From the NCBI GenBank assembly GCA_049487715.1, contig CP150546.1:496001-560000 (forward strand): a stretch of 64,000 nucleotides of DNA. Direction: 5' to 3'. Shown piece by piece: positions 11,244-21,657 of this stretch. Both the position numbers and the translations under genes were made by a program. The number at the start of each line of letters is the position of its first letter. The first letter of the stretch is position 1. The notes beneath the pieces were generated by a model that worked only from the letters and a program-made list of their open reading frames with translations, was not told the DNA's origin and did no database searches. Origin of the DNA: Pycnococcus provasolii (lineage: Eukaryota > Chlorophyta > Pseudoscourfieldiophyceae > Pseudoscourfieldiales).

Positions 11244-12698
11244 GCGGCACCAGCACCAGCACCAGTCAACGCCGCGTCTGGTGCGACGGGCGAATATCTC
11301 GCCTACCCGCCTCCTGCACCGGATGCCGAAAGGGAACGGGCGAACGCTGAAATACGCTCACAAGCTCTGGCCTTCCTTGGACTGAACGGCGGCCTACAAC
11401 TCAACCAACGTGAGCGGTGCGGTGTTGTCGACAAAAGGTTTCGCAGACCTTTCATGCCGTTTGGCACGCCGTTTGCCACGACCAACACGAGCAACATGAA
11501 TATCCGCTGGCACGAGTGGATCAAGCCCGCAATGGCGCCTTCGTTCCACGGCATCTGCAATGGAAACGGAGACAAGTTCCTCGACGCACCGCACGAACCG
11601 GACACCTTGCTACCGTGGACCCCACCGGACCCAAGCTTGCCAAACCCGTTCAAGGAAACGCCGCTGACGCTTGACGACGTGGTCTTCGTGGTTATGACGC
11701 ACCCAAGGGCGCACGGTGGGCGTGCCGCCGCGCAGAAGAAAGGATGGGCGAGCTACCCTGGCATTCGCGTCAAGTTCATCTCCGAGGGTGCGGACAGCAA
11801 TCTGCCCACGACAGTTCTCGACAAGCTTCCACCAGACATGAAGTCAGAGGGCAGGCTTTCGAAAATGTGGGCAAAGGCGCTTCACATCCTAAGCCACGTG
11901 CGCACGATGTTGCACGACCTCAACTGCCCGAAGTGGATTGTCATTGCCGACGACGACTCGTTCATTTTGCCCCGGCGGTACCTCGAGCTGCTCTCGCACA
12001 TGGATCCTGACGTGCCAATCCACGCCGGGAGTGGTGCCGCGGGCGCATATGCACCGTATCATGGCCTGCCGTATCACGAAGGAGGTCCAAGCTACGTCTT
12101 TTCGTGGTCCGGACTCGAGGTGATTGCCGATGCCATCGACGAAGGTCTATGCCCGTCTGGGCGCTGCGTGTGGCCGCCGCCGTACACGGAGGATGAGGCA
12201 CCCTCGGTGTCCGATGTCATTCGCCGTGACGTCTGTCCGAACAAGGATCACGCGCCGATCGCCAACTTCGGCGATATGAGCACCGGCGTTTGTGCTCACC
12301 AGGTGGGCATGTACGTCATAGGTATGCCAGGTTTATACAGCCAGCGCCAAGGATGGGATCCGACGTACGGCCCGTTCGAATACCACAAGGAGATGGTCTA
12401 CCCAGCTGGGTTCCACTACATCGATGAGCAACGCCAAGTGGAGTTCTGGGGCGATGGTACGATGAACGGTTTCTGCAACACATACAAAAGTCTTCACAGC
12501 CAGGGACTTGCCAAGTACAAAAGGGAGAATCCCAATGCTCCGCCGCACCCGTCGGAGGCGATCGTTGACGTGCTTCGCGAAAACGATGCTAAGGATGCAC
12601 TGCGTCGTGGTGAAGAATCGAGCGATCCACTCGTGCGTGAGCAAGCTCGACAACGCCACCTGCGGCGGCGTCGTGGACCTCGTGGAGAGCATGAGTAG
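10863..12698 (+). CDS. Type II membrane glycosyltransferase, GT31/Fringe-like
   Basis: 611 residues from ATG at 10863. A short N-terminal cytoplasmic part with a Ser run precedes a transmembrane anchor at about 38-57, then a stem with a poly-Thr run (about 112-128, from an ACA microsatellite). The catalytic part shows the GT-A core: VVFVVMTHPRAHGGRAAAQ, a DDD metal-binding motif in VIADDDSFI (about residue 361), and GGPSYVFSWSGLEVI (about 407), as in Fringe and core-1 beta-1,3-galactosyltransferases. The predicted site is the Golgi lumen, adding a sugar from UDP-sugar to a glycan or glycoprotein. Sugar and acceptor cannot be read from the sequence. Confidence 0.8.
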
Positions 12699-12857
12699 CA
12701 AAAGACAAATCTCACAACGCTTTCATGTATTCTATCCAGTAACCTATATTTGTTGCACCAGGGAAGGTCGAGTGGCACAACCGAGATCCGCCCATCCCCT
12801 GACCATTGGACGAAGTGAATCCACATTCCATTACTGAATGAGGGTTCTTAGACGAAA

Positions 12858-12883
12858 TCATCATCATCATCATCATCATCATC
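12858..12883. repeat. CAT trinucleotide microsatellite
   Basis: An uninterrupted CAT/ATC run of about eight units in the 3' intergenic gap between the convergent glycosyltransferase and NAA15 genes. Confidence 0.9.
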
Positions 12884-12912
12884 TTACAGGCAAATCAGAA
12901 GCTTACTATAAG

Positions 12913-15813
12913 TTACGCATCAGTACTCGACGGGCGTTGCTCCTCCGGCAGTTCGTAGCTTCCACCAAAGCAACGAGCGTACGGGAACGCCTGCAGGCTG
13001 GCGCTCAGGAACGACGACACGTGCGCGTCAGCGGTGCCTAGCACGCCGCGAAGGGTGTCCAACGCGTCGAGGCGATCCGCAAGGCTCGAAGATGCATCCG
13101 CGGAACACATGAGCTCCACGCCACGCGCGCGGGCGGAGTCGGAGCGAGATGCGCCCGTCAGCGGCGCCGCGCCCCAGTCCGTCGGTGTGTGCAGGCGGTG
13201 GAGCACCTCGCCAGCAGCACTTCGCTGAGCCAAGCTAAGAGTTCCATGCGCCTCCAGGTAGCTTGCATTGTACGCCTCGAGGCGGTCGAGCATACCCGTC
13301 CCCTTCGGAAGCATTTCGTCACGCTCGAGCGCGTATACCTCTCGCACCGTGCCACGCTGGGCTGCGCGTGCCGCAGCCACCGCCGGCTTCTCACCTTCCG
13401 CCGGCTTCTCCGCATCCCACTGAGCGAATAGCCGCTCGCACGCGACAAACATCGCGCACACGTTGCGATGCGCGGCGGGGCTCTCGGGCGACAGGCGAAC
13501 CGCCTGCTTCGCCGCCTGCAGGGCAAGGATAGCCTTTCCGGAGCGCATGTACACCTCGAAAGCCAAGAGGTGTGTTTCAACGTGCGACGGCGCGTGCTGC
13601 TGCAGCATCGACACAATCTTCGTCGCCTCGCCGAGCGGGTTGTCCGTGGAGGCGAGCTGCGCGCCGTCGGGGTCATCGTCTTTCGTGGACGGCGTGCCGT
13701 CCTTCGACGCCGCCTTTTCCTCCTTCGACGCCGCCTTCGCCTCCGCCTTGCGCAGCTTTTGCTTAATGCGCTTGCGCTCCGCGGGAGTCAGATTCGGGTC
13801 GTCTGGATCGAGAGGCGCGCCATCGGCGTTGCGACCGGCAATGTCCGCGGCTCGCGCGTGCGGGCGAACGACAGCCCCGAGGACGCCCGCTCCACCCGCG
13901 CCGGATGGCTTTTTGTCGTGCAGCTTGACATAGACGCGAATCGCTCCCGATGCGCCGCGTCGGTAAGCCTTCTCGCCGTGCAGCCGATCCTCCATGCGAA
14001 GCATTTCCACGTACGAGCGCAGCGTCATCTTCCGCACGCAGTACGTGTGGAAGTCGAACTGATCCTCTGTGATGTCCGCGTAGTGCTTCGTCACCGCGAC
14101 GTATTTTTTCAGCGCCTTGCCGAGCTCGCCCTGGCGCTCGTGGCAGGCACCGCACTCAATCTCGTACCACGAGCACTGCATGTCGTACAGGTTTCGCTGC
14201 GTTGCGCGGCTCAGCTCCTCCGCCGTCTTGTGCTTACTGTCGTCCGGACCGGTGCCTCGCGTGAAGAGCATGATGGTGTTCTCAGCCTGCTTCTGATGGC
14301 CGGCACGAAGGAGCTTTTTCACGCAGATCGTGTTGAGGTAGCGGTCGGCGAGGTCCATCGAGCGCGCCATGTCGGCAAGCAGCGCGCTCGACACGGGGTC
14401 GCCGGCATGCTTCAGGATCTTCGCCTTGACGAGGTACAGGTCGATCACCGTGGGCGTGTGCTTGAGCGCCGCGTCGGCATACGCCAGGGCGCGCGGGGTA
14501 TCATTCGTTCTGTCGAAGTGCTGCGCTAGGTAGATGTACGTCCAGAGAAGCGTCGACGGCGCCTCGCGCATGTCATCCGCGCTCGCCTCCGGGAAGAGCT
14601 CCGACTTCTTGAGCGACTCCTCAATTTCGAGGAAAAGCGCCTCGATCACCGCCGCTTTGGCCGCGTGCACGTAGAGCCCCTTGAGGTCTGAGAACAGGCT
14701 GGGAATTCCGCGGGTGAGTCGCCGGCGCACATACGCAAGAAGTCGCGTTTTGAACTGCGTTCCAACGGGGAGAAAGTCGAGCGGGATGCGCTGCACCGCG
14801 CTACACTTTGGATGTTCATCTCGAAGTTCGGCGTACAGCGCCGTCATTCGCTCGATTTGCTCGGGTGTGGAGGACGTCGCCGCCCCGCCGTTAGCGTCAG
14901 GTCGCGTGGACGGGGGCAGGCCCATGCTCGCTCGCAGTCCGTCGTGGTAGCTGTGCGACTCGGGCTGGAATTCCACGAGGATTCGGTACATCTCTTCCGC
15001 CTCGGCATTCCTTCCCGCCTTGAGCAGCAGGCGAGCTCTCTGCTCCTTGAGCCCGACGTGGTCCACCGCAAGCGGCTCGCACGTGTCGAGGTGAGCGAGA
15101 GCCTCGTCGAAAAGGTTTCCCTCCTCCAGCACCATAGCCCTGTAGAGTAGCAGCTCGCCGTGCTCGTACTTCTCTAGGTCAGAGCTGAACCTGGGTCCTC
15201 CGTTGGGACCTGATGTGTCCAGCGTCGTGTGGTAGGCGTTAAGAACTTCCACCGCCATTTCGTGGTTTCCGTTAAGGTGCTGACCGATGGCGAACGAGAT
15301 CCAGTTGAACCTGGAGTTGGTTCTGATGCCGAATAGCTTTTGTCGTGTTTCGGCGTACCCTTTGATGTCTCTCATTTGTATTTGCAGCATGGAGAGGTCG
15401 CGCAGTATGTTTGTGTTCTCCGGGTCTTGTCTCAGTGCGTTGAGGTAGCACTTGATCGCCTGGTTGTAGTTGCGGTCTGATCTGTACAAGAGTCCGTAGA
15501 CGTGCCAGCACACGTGCGACTTCAAGTCATGTTTGAGTCCAAGTCGCACGAGGTCGTACGCCTCCGCCTTTTTCGCCTCGACGGAAGCTAGAGAGGACGC
15601 AGCGCCACCGCCACCGCCGCCACCCGCAAGGTTATCAGACGACGCGTTAATGATTAAACCTTTCATGGCGAGCGTTTCTCCGTGGTTGGGAAATTTCTTC
15701 AAAATGCCATCCGCCGTCTTCAAGCCTTTCTTGTACTGTTTCATCTCGTAGCATCGCACGATCTGCTTAAATGACCCGGCTTCCTTAGGCGGTAAAAGGA
15801 GAGAATCCGACAT
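12913..15813 (-). CDS. NAA15: N-alpha-acetyltransferase auxiliary subunit NAA15 (NatA)
   Basis: 966 residues, close to the 866 of the human protein with insertions. The N terminus has the family sequence LPPKEAGSFKQIVRCYEMKQY, then HGETLAMKGL and KSHVCWHVYGLLYRSDRNY, all diagnostic of NAA15/Nat1. Tandem TPR-like helical pairs cover most of the length, with the conserved DQFDFHTYCVRKMTLRSYV block at about 580-600. A Lys/Ala-rich charged segment lies at about 670-710, where other NAA15 proteins have a basic region. NAA15 wraps the catalytic NAA10 and anchors NatA to the ribosome for co-translational N-terminal acetylation. The C-terminal about 160 residues are more divergent. Confidence 0.95.
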   Translation of the reverse strand: MSDSLLLPPKEAGSFKQIVRCYEMKQYKKGLKTADGILKKFPNHGETLAMKGLIINASSDNLAGGGGGGGAASSLASVEAKKAEAYDLVRLGLKHDLKSHVCWHVYGLLYRSDRNYNQAIKCYLNALRQDPENTNILRDLSMLQIQMRDIKGYAETRQKLFGIRTNSRFNWISFAIGQHLNGNHEMAVEVLNAYHTTLDTSGPNGGPRFSSDLEKYEHGELLLYRAMVLEEGNLFDEALAHLDTCEPLAVDHVGLKEQRARLLLKAGRNAEAEEMYRILVEFQPESHSYHDGLRASMGLPPSTRPDANGGAATSSTPEQIERMTALYAELRDEHPKCSAVQRIPLDFLPVGTQFKTRLLAYVRRRLTRGIPSLFSDLKGLYVHAAKAAVIEALFLEIEESLKKSELFPEASADDMREAPSTLLWTYIYLAQHFDRTNDTPRALAYADAALKHTPTVIDLYLVKAKILKHAGDPVSSALLADMARSMDLADRYLNTICVKKLLRAGHQKQAENTIMLFTRGTGPDDSKHKTAEELSRATQRNLYDMQCSWYEIECGACHERQGELGKALKKYVAVTKHYADITEDQFDFHTYCVRKMTLRSYVEMLRMEDRLHGEKAYRRGASGAIRVYVKLHDKKPSGAGGAGVLGAVVRPHARAADIAGRNADGAPLDPDDPNLTPAERKRIKQKLRKAEAKAASKEEKAASKDGTPSTKDDDPDGAQLASTDNPLGEATKIVSMLQQHAPSHVETHLLAFEVYMRSGKAILALQAAKQAVRLSPESPAAHRNVCAMFVACERLFAQWDAEKPAEGEKPAVAAARAAQRGTVREVYALERDEMLPKGTGMLDRLEAYNASYLEAHGTLSLAQRSAAGEVLHRLHTPTDWGAAPLTGASRSDSARARGVELMCSADASSSLADRLDALDTLRGVLGTADAHVSSFLSASLQAFPYARCFGGSYELPEEQRPSSTDA

Positions 15814-16154
15814 GACGGATCACTCAACGATCACAACGACAACGACGTATCACAACGACAACTGTGATACAAGACTGCTATACAAGATCACTACTGTACT
15901 GATGGCAGGTAGACACTAGACACGTGACCTTTCTTAAAGTTTATGTGGGATGAAGAACCGCCGCCGCCCGAATACAGTACGGGTTGGAGGAGGGCAGGGG
16001 ACAACCAACAAGCCGTACCAATAGGTAGGTTACCAACGCAAACGCAAACGCTCACGGGAAGGGAACCCGGCCACCATTCCGGGCCTGGGCTTAATGGGGT
16101 GTTTCTTCGAAGAGGTATCCCCCGCCCCCGGGGGGACAGAACAGGGGGCCCCTA

Positions 16155-16194
16155 CCCTAACCCTAACCCTAACCCTAACCCTAACCCTAACCCT
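16155..16194 (+). repeat. Interstitial telomere-type array (CCCTAA)6
   Basis: Six exact CCCTAA units plus CCCT, 340 bases upstream of the NAA15 start and 650 bases upstream of the start at 16840. Read on the minus strand it is TTAGGG. Confidence 0.95.
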
Positions 16195-16271
16195 TGGGTA
16201 GAATTCATTGGTTGGTTGGGTTGTGAATTGAGCCTTGCCTTTAAACTCGATATTGGCAAGAATGAGTTTGC

Positions 16272-16476
16272 CGGCCGGTGTTGCATCACGCCTACGGTAG
16301 TAAGGTGGTCAGGAGCCCTTGCAAGTCTCAAGATTCCACCAGCCACCTTCCTTCGCCGGTATTGCATCACGACTAGTAAGGTGGTCAGGAGCCCTTGCAA
16401 GTCTCAGGATTCGCCACCTTCCTTCGCCGGTATTGCATCACGCCTATGTATGGTAGTAAGGTGGTCAGGAGCCCTG
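16272..16476 (+). repeat. Imperfect 70-80 bp tandem repeat
   Basis: Three copies of a unit containing GCCGGTATTGCATCACG, then AGTAAGGTGGTCAGGAGCCC and TGCAAGTCTCA; the third is partial. Copies differ by small indels (CCTACGGTAG versus GACTAG versus CCTATGTATGGTAG). Confidence 0.85.
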
Positions 16477-16839
16477 GCACCTGGACCTGGAGACTGGAGA
16501 GCCCTCGCAAGAATTAAATGCAAGTCTAGCAAGATTAATAAATTACTTCGCCGGCCGGTGAGTCGGTGACCAGTGCGTTTCCTCCTCCTCTCGCATCTCG
16601 CATCTCGTCGACGAGGAACATCACATTTATTAAGAACTATGGAAGGAAAGCTTTGGAACCACGTGATTCTCAGATTCCGACCTGATGCAATTCAAGAGGC
16701 AAAAGTAGACTTGAAGGCCGTGAAAGTTAAGGGTTTTTAAAGTGCGCATCAGCGATCTCTCAAAACCCATCAACTCAACCAATCCGGCAATCCATCCATC
16801 CGACCCGTTTCGTTTGTCGGTTGTTTCGTAAAGACGACG

Positions 16840-18216
16840 ATGATGATGATGTCGTCGTCGTCGTCGTCGTCGTCCACAGTAGTCACGAAACACGCCGCGG
16901 CCTTCGTCTTTGGAGTAGTCTTAGCTGTTATAGTCGGCTCCTTGTCGTTCCTGCTGTTGGGCGCCCAAACCAGCTATCAAACTGCCTTGGGGCAACAGAC
17001 ACAAAAGGCACTCCCACAACAAACGACACGCCACAAGCCTAAGGCGACAATGAAACAAAAAAGGCGGAAGGCACAACCAGCGTCGCCAACGCCTGCAGCC
17101 GTCGCCAACAGCGGCGAGGAGGAGGAGGAGGAGGAGGAGAAGGAGGTGACTCCACCAGCACCAGCAAGCGGACAAGTCGTAAGAAGGCCGAACAACTTCA
17201 TGGCTGACCTCAACACGTGGGTGGTTGGCGAGTGGAAGGGCGACGAGTACATACCCAAGTACCTAACAAGGTGCGAAACCGGCCTGTGGGAAAATCCCAC
17301 GGGAAACAAGTACTACCGCACGAAGCTGCGCTACAAGATGTTCAAGGCAGAGGAGGCGCAGGCGTGCCTTCAGAACAAGCGTGTCGTCATTATCGGCGAC
17401 TCGTACATGCGCGGAATGTTCATCGGTCTCGTGGACGTCGTGAAGGGGAACCTGACGCACGAAAGCAGGCACGTCAGGACATCCAAGGCACTCAGCAAGA
17501 TGACTTACGACTACAACCTTGAAGACTTAAAGTCGGACACGTTTCGCGTGGGACACGTCACGCAGCAGAACTACTTCGTCGACAAAAGTCACACGCCACT
17601 CGGTACGAGGCTGAAGGCGAATGACGAAGTCATTCTTAAGTACGACTACGTCGTCATCAACTCGCTCATCCACGAGGTGAAGTTTCGCGTCGTTCAGCAG
17701 CTCAAGCTATCAGACACGAAGCTGCTTCAGCTGCTTGTGTCGAAAATCATCGAGTACATCAAATACGTGCAAGCGAAGAAGCCGAGCATCAAGTTTGTGT
17801 GGGTAACCGGCACGGGCTATCGCCTCGACCTCGTGCCGAGAGGGTACCGGGAGCACCAGACGAACCGGCGGATGCTCTGGTTCAACACGGGCATCGTCAA
17901 GGCTCTGCACAGAATAGGCATCCCCTTCCTCGACATCTTTCACATGACGGAGCTGTGCAAGGATCTGCGATGCTTCGACGGACACCAGGACAAGAGCATG
18001 AAGACCATTGACGGAAGCCACAAGAGCAGATTTGTCAACCGCATGAAGGCGCAAATGCTTATGAATTACCTGTGCCCGCCGCAGGTGGACGAAACGTATA
18101 GCACGAACCCGCTCCCCGCGCGAGGCGCTGAAATGAGAAGGATCGTCACCTATCACAAGTTCGACTACGAGCGCAAGGTGAACGGGTATAAGCGTTTTGC
18201 CATCCCCAAGGCGTGA
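16840..18216 (+). CDS. Membrane-anchored SGNH/PC-esterase-like acyltransferase or esterase
   Basis: 458 residues. MMMM and a Ser run (CG-TCG microsatellite) lead into a transmembrane anchor at about 18-42, then a basic, low-complexity stem with an eight-Glu run at about 90-97. The C-terminal domain has the GDSY catalytic serine motif (G186-Y189, RVVIIGDSYMRG) and the paired D391-G-S-H394 motif near the end, the SGNH signature shared by PC-esterase, NXPE, CASD1 and plant TBL proteins. These transfer or remove O-acetyl groups on glycans in the Golgi. The substrate here is unknown. A TGTAA sequence at 18267 fits a green-algal poly(A) signal. Confidence 0.72.
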   Translation: MMMMSSSSSSSSTVVTKHAAAFVFGVVLAVIVGSLSFLLLGAQTSYQTALGQQTQKALPQQTTRHKPKATMKQKRRKAQPASPTPAAVANSGEEEEEEEEKEVTPPAPASGQVVRRPNNFMADLNTWVVGEWKGDEYIPKYLTRCETGLWENPTGNKYYRTKLRYKMFKAEEAQACLQNKRVVIIGDSYMRGMFIGLVDVVKGNLTHESRHVRTSKALSKMTYDYNLEDLKSDTFRVGHVTQQNYFVDKSHTPLGTRLKANDEVILKYDYVVINSLIHEVKFRVVQQLKLSDTKLLQLLVSKIIEYIKYVQAKKPSIKFVWVTGTGYRLDLVPRGYREHQTNRRMLWFNTGIVKALHRIGIPFLDIFHMTELCKDLRCFDGHQDKSMKTIDGSHKSRFVNRMKAQMLMNYLCPPQVDETYSTNPLPARGAEMRRIVTYHKFDYERKVNGYKRFAIPKA

Positions 18217-18444
18217 AATGAGAACATGTGATAATACTCTTCTTGTACTGTGATTGCTCATTCAAATGTAATGGAATGTGATTTACATCTACTACTCTAT
18301 TTAGAGTCTCTAAAAAAATGGCGTCCTCCTATTTTTGGGAGTGAACCTGTCTTCCAAGGAGTTAGGTCTTTAAAACAAACCAAGTGAGCTTCTTCGCACA
18401 CTGACGGCATATTTGCTCGCAGTTTCCGGGTGGCGAGCGCTTAC

Positions 18445-21095
18445 TCATGGCGAGCTGAAGTCCAACCTGACAACATCGCCCATGTTCGTGCCAAATACGA
18501 GGTACCGATCGTCGAGCGCAACGCAGTGGCTACCTCCGACATGAATGCCATCAAGCATGGACACGCACGTGTTGAAGTGCAGCGGTGAGGCGCAGGTGTT
18601 GAAATGCAGGTGCTTGCTCGCAGAAGCCTTGTCGTCCTTTCTGCTCGAATGGCGCGATTCTGCAGCATCCTTTGGCGTTACCGCCACACTCGCCTCGAAG
18701 CAACCCACGTCTGCACGCTCGGCAAGAAGCATCTCAGGCAAACCCTCCGGTGCATCTGTCGTGTCCGCAATGCACGTGGAACTCGTCATGTCAGCCTCGC
18801 GCACCTTCCACAAGCTCGATGTTGCATCGATGTCAAGCATGCGCACGTAAACGCCATCGCCGGGCGAAACCACTACCAGCACGCCACGATGGCACACGAT
18901 GCTAGGAATGCCCTTGTTGTGCGTTAGTACCGACACGAGACTTATGCCCGAGTACTTGCGACGAAGGCGATCCGTGGCGAAGGACGCGGAGGAGTCCTCG
19001 CAGGACGTGCGCTCGTGCAGCACCCAGATGGCGACGTCGCCATTCGCGCATCCCGCCGCAATCGTTACCATATTTCTCCATCGTGTGAGAAAACTAACCG
19101 AAAGAACGCCGTGGCGGTGCTTGCACTTTGCCACTCGCATCGGCATGGGAGCTTCGGACATGGCAAGGGAGTCGCCGTTCGTCTGCACTCCAGGTTTGAG
19201 GTCCCAGACGCACAGCGTCTTGTCCGCACCCCCAAGAGCGAGCAAGCTGGCCCCGTAGCCAACCTCCATGCACAGCAGAGCCTCGTTGTGCGCCTCTAAA
19301 ATATACGAAGGTTCCGGGTCGTTGGAAGCGCGCTCGTCCGCCTGTTGGAACAAGGGTTGATTCGGCTCGTCGCGGAAAAGCATGACTCGCTCACCCCTAG
19401 CGGCAGGACGCGCTTCCCCCGTTTCGCCATCGCCCGACTCTATGTGGAAGCAGTCGCGGACGTCATGTATGATAGCCTGCCCGTCGCGACTAGCCGTAAC
19501 AAGGCGCTCTTGGGAAATGGGCAGCGTTGACCACACGCAGTCACGGTGGCCGTACAGCGTCCTCTTCAGAATCCACTCGCTGCGCACCTCCGTCGCTGTG
19601 CTGCCAGGCTGAAGACGCTGCGCCGCGCCATGGTCGATACGGCAAAAGACGCGTGCGTAGCTGTCGCTCGATCCGGCAACTACGCACGTATCATGCACAA
19701 ATTTGCAGCAGGAAATGGCAACGCCGGTCGGCAGGCGTACGACGGATTCGGGCAGGACGAGAATGTGGCTTGCCGTGGAGAGCATGACCATGCGCGACTG
19801 TGCAGCCGCAGCCACCGGATCAGCCTCCTGCTCGACGACGAAGCGCGTGCCGTGCTCGCCTTCGCCCATGACTAGCACCACGACGCGCCATAGGCACAGT
19901 GTTCCGTCGCAGGCACCACTCACGATGAAGCGTCCATTGGGCGAAACGTCCATACAGCTTATCCACCCGCCGTGCGGGCTCGCGTTGCCGCGATACGCCT
20001 GAAGCAGCTTATGCAGCTGCTTTTGTATTTGCTGCTGTATATTTTCTGTCGTCGGCGACGTTTCGTGGTATGATCTATCGTGACTGCTGCTGTCCTGAGA
20101 TTGGTTGATGGAGCTGGCGTCGTTGTCACCGCAGTTTTGCGCGGCGGGTATTGTCCTCCCCGCCGTGGATGACGCCGAGAGCGATGCCGACGGGTTCGCG
20201 AGCGTCGCCGCCCCTGCTGCCGCTTGATCGCGCTCAATTTCCTCCGCAGATCGCACAGGCTGCACAATCAGCTGACCGTCCCAGCCTCCGCTCACGATGC
20301 ACCGGCCATACGGACTCACGAGAGAGACAAGCTGCACCATTTCGACGTTAGCACTGTGCGAGCTCACCGTCGTCTGCTCGTACCGCCCACTTCTCCACAT
20401 GCGCTCATCATTTCGGCGCGCTGCAAACATGCCTGCAAGGGAGACTCGTCCTGCGCCGAAACGGCGATGCCCGCGCGTCGACGCGATATCGCCAAGAAGG
20501 TTGACGTGCGGACGCCACACCGAGTCGCAGCGTGATGCATCCATCCACGTTCGACATACGAGCTGGACTCGCGCGAGATCGCGAGCAGAGAGATTGTTGA
20601 ACACCATCTGCAGCAATTCGGGAGGAAGTTCGTTCACAAGCGAACCGACAGCCTTGTCAAATGTCGCGTCACGCGACGATGATCTCGGCTCATCAGGTTC
20701 CCCACGAAAGCTCTGGGTAAGGTGCCGTAGCCTTGCGGCGAGACGGCCTGTTTGCTCTGCATCCTCGCTCTGTTTACCAGCGTCAAGGAAGCCCGGACGC
20801 AAAGCACTGCTCGTTGCTTCTTTTTTCTGTTCATGGTGCGGCGGCGTCGGCAACGTCGCCGTCGATGACGACGACGTTGCTTCCGTTTGCCTGACTTCCC
20901 TGCCGAAGGTTGCAACTGCCGGCTTTGCTAGCGAAGAAGGTGGTGCGCGTAATTCAGCAGGCGCTTGATGTTCCCTTCGCCGAGGTGCAGGCGGATGCCT
21001 GCGCGCTTCGCCGAGAGCCTCGCGAAAAGCAGCAGGACGTGATACCGGCGTTGGCGGTCTCCGCGGCACTCGAGGTGGTGCCAAGGTTGTTGTGC

Positions 21096-21133
<38 letters not shown>

Positions 21134-21657
21134 GTCGTCGTCGTCGTGGAGATGGTCGTTGTGGTTGTGTAGGTCGTCGTGGTCGTGGTCGTGGTTGTGG
21201 TCAAGGTGGTTTGCTGACTCGCCGGTGTCCGAGGTCTCTGCGGTATCGCCGGCGGCCGAGACGCGGGTGCGGATGCGGATGCGGGTGCGGATGCGGATGT
21301 GGACGCGGACGCGGACGCGGTTGTGTTCGTCCCCTCCAGTCGTCGACTTGTTGCTGCAGCGACACTGGTGTTGGCGTTGGAGTTGGTGGTGGTGCTGCTG
21401 CTGCTGCCTGCGTTATTCGGCGGTCGACGACAGTGCTGCTTGTGCTCCCCCCAGTTCATTCTCTGGTGTTCGAGCGAGCAGTACCTGACAGACTTGCATC
21501 GCGAGCACCTGAGCTTGGCATGTTCTCCGCACACGAAGCACAGGTCTCTACAGTTGGGTGATGAGCTGACTGGCCGCTGCTGAGGCCGAGCAGATACTGA
21601 GGCCGCTGAGGCCGCTGGTAACGCCGCGGCCGAGGCTGGCATGGACGGAGGCGGCAT
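18445..21657 (-). CDS. MYND zinc finger / F-box / WD40 protein
   Basis: 1070 residues. MYND finger at 40-76 with all ligands (C40/C43, C51/C54, C60/H64, H72/C76). A long low-complexity linker follows (about 80-330) with Ala/Ser, Thr and Gln runs from trinucleotide repeats. An F-box lies at about 340-385 (LPPELLQMVFNNLSARDLARVQLVCRTW), then WD40 repeats to the C terminus (for example GGWISCMDVSPNGRFIVSGACDGTLCLW and LYGHRDCVWS). F-box/WD40 proteins are substrate receptors of SCF ubiquitin ligases: F-box binds SKP1 and the propeller binds substrate. MYND fingers bind proline-rich peptides. The three-way combination looks unusual; the substrate is unknown. Confidence 0.85.
21093..21135 (+). repeat. 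CTG/GCT trinucleotide run within a coding region
   Basis: About 12 CTG units that encode the Gln run in the MYND/F-box/WD40 protein on the minus strand. A prime site for length variation. Confidence 0.85.

Larger units (their letters stand above)
15814..16839. promoter_or_regulatory. Divergent intergenic region with telomere-type array and tandem repeats
   Basis: Separates the NAA15 start (minus) from the SGNH-type gene start (plus). It holds six exact CCCTAA units at 16155-16190 and an imperfect tandem repeat at about 16272-16476. The open frame across 15943-16569 is made largely of these repeats and is not considered a gene. Confidence 0.6.

Noticed and set aside
15943-16569. A 208-codon plus-strand open frame
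   Set aside because: It is built from the CCCTAA array and the 80-bp tandem repeats; the product is PNPNPNP plus repeated peptides, with no independent evidence of coding.
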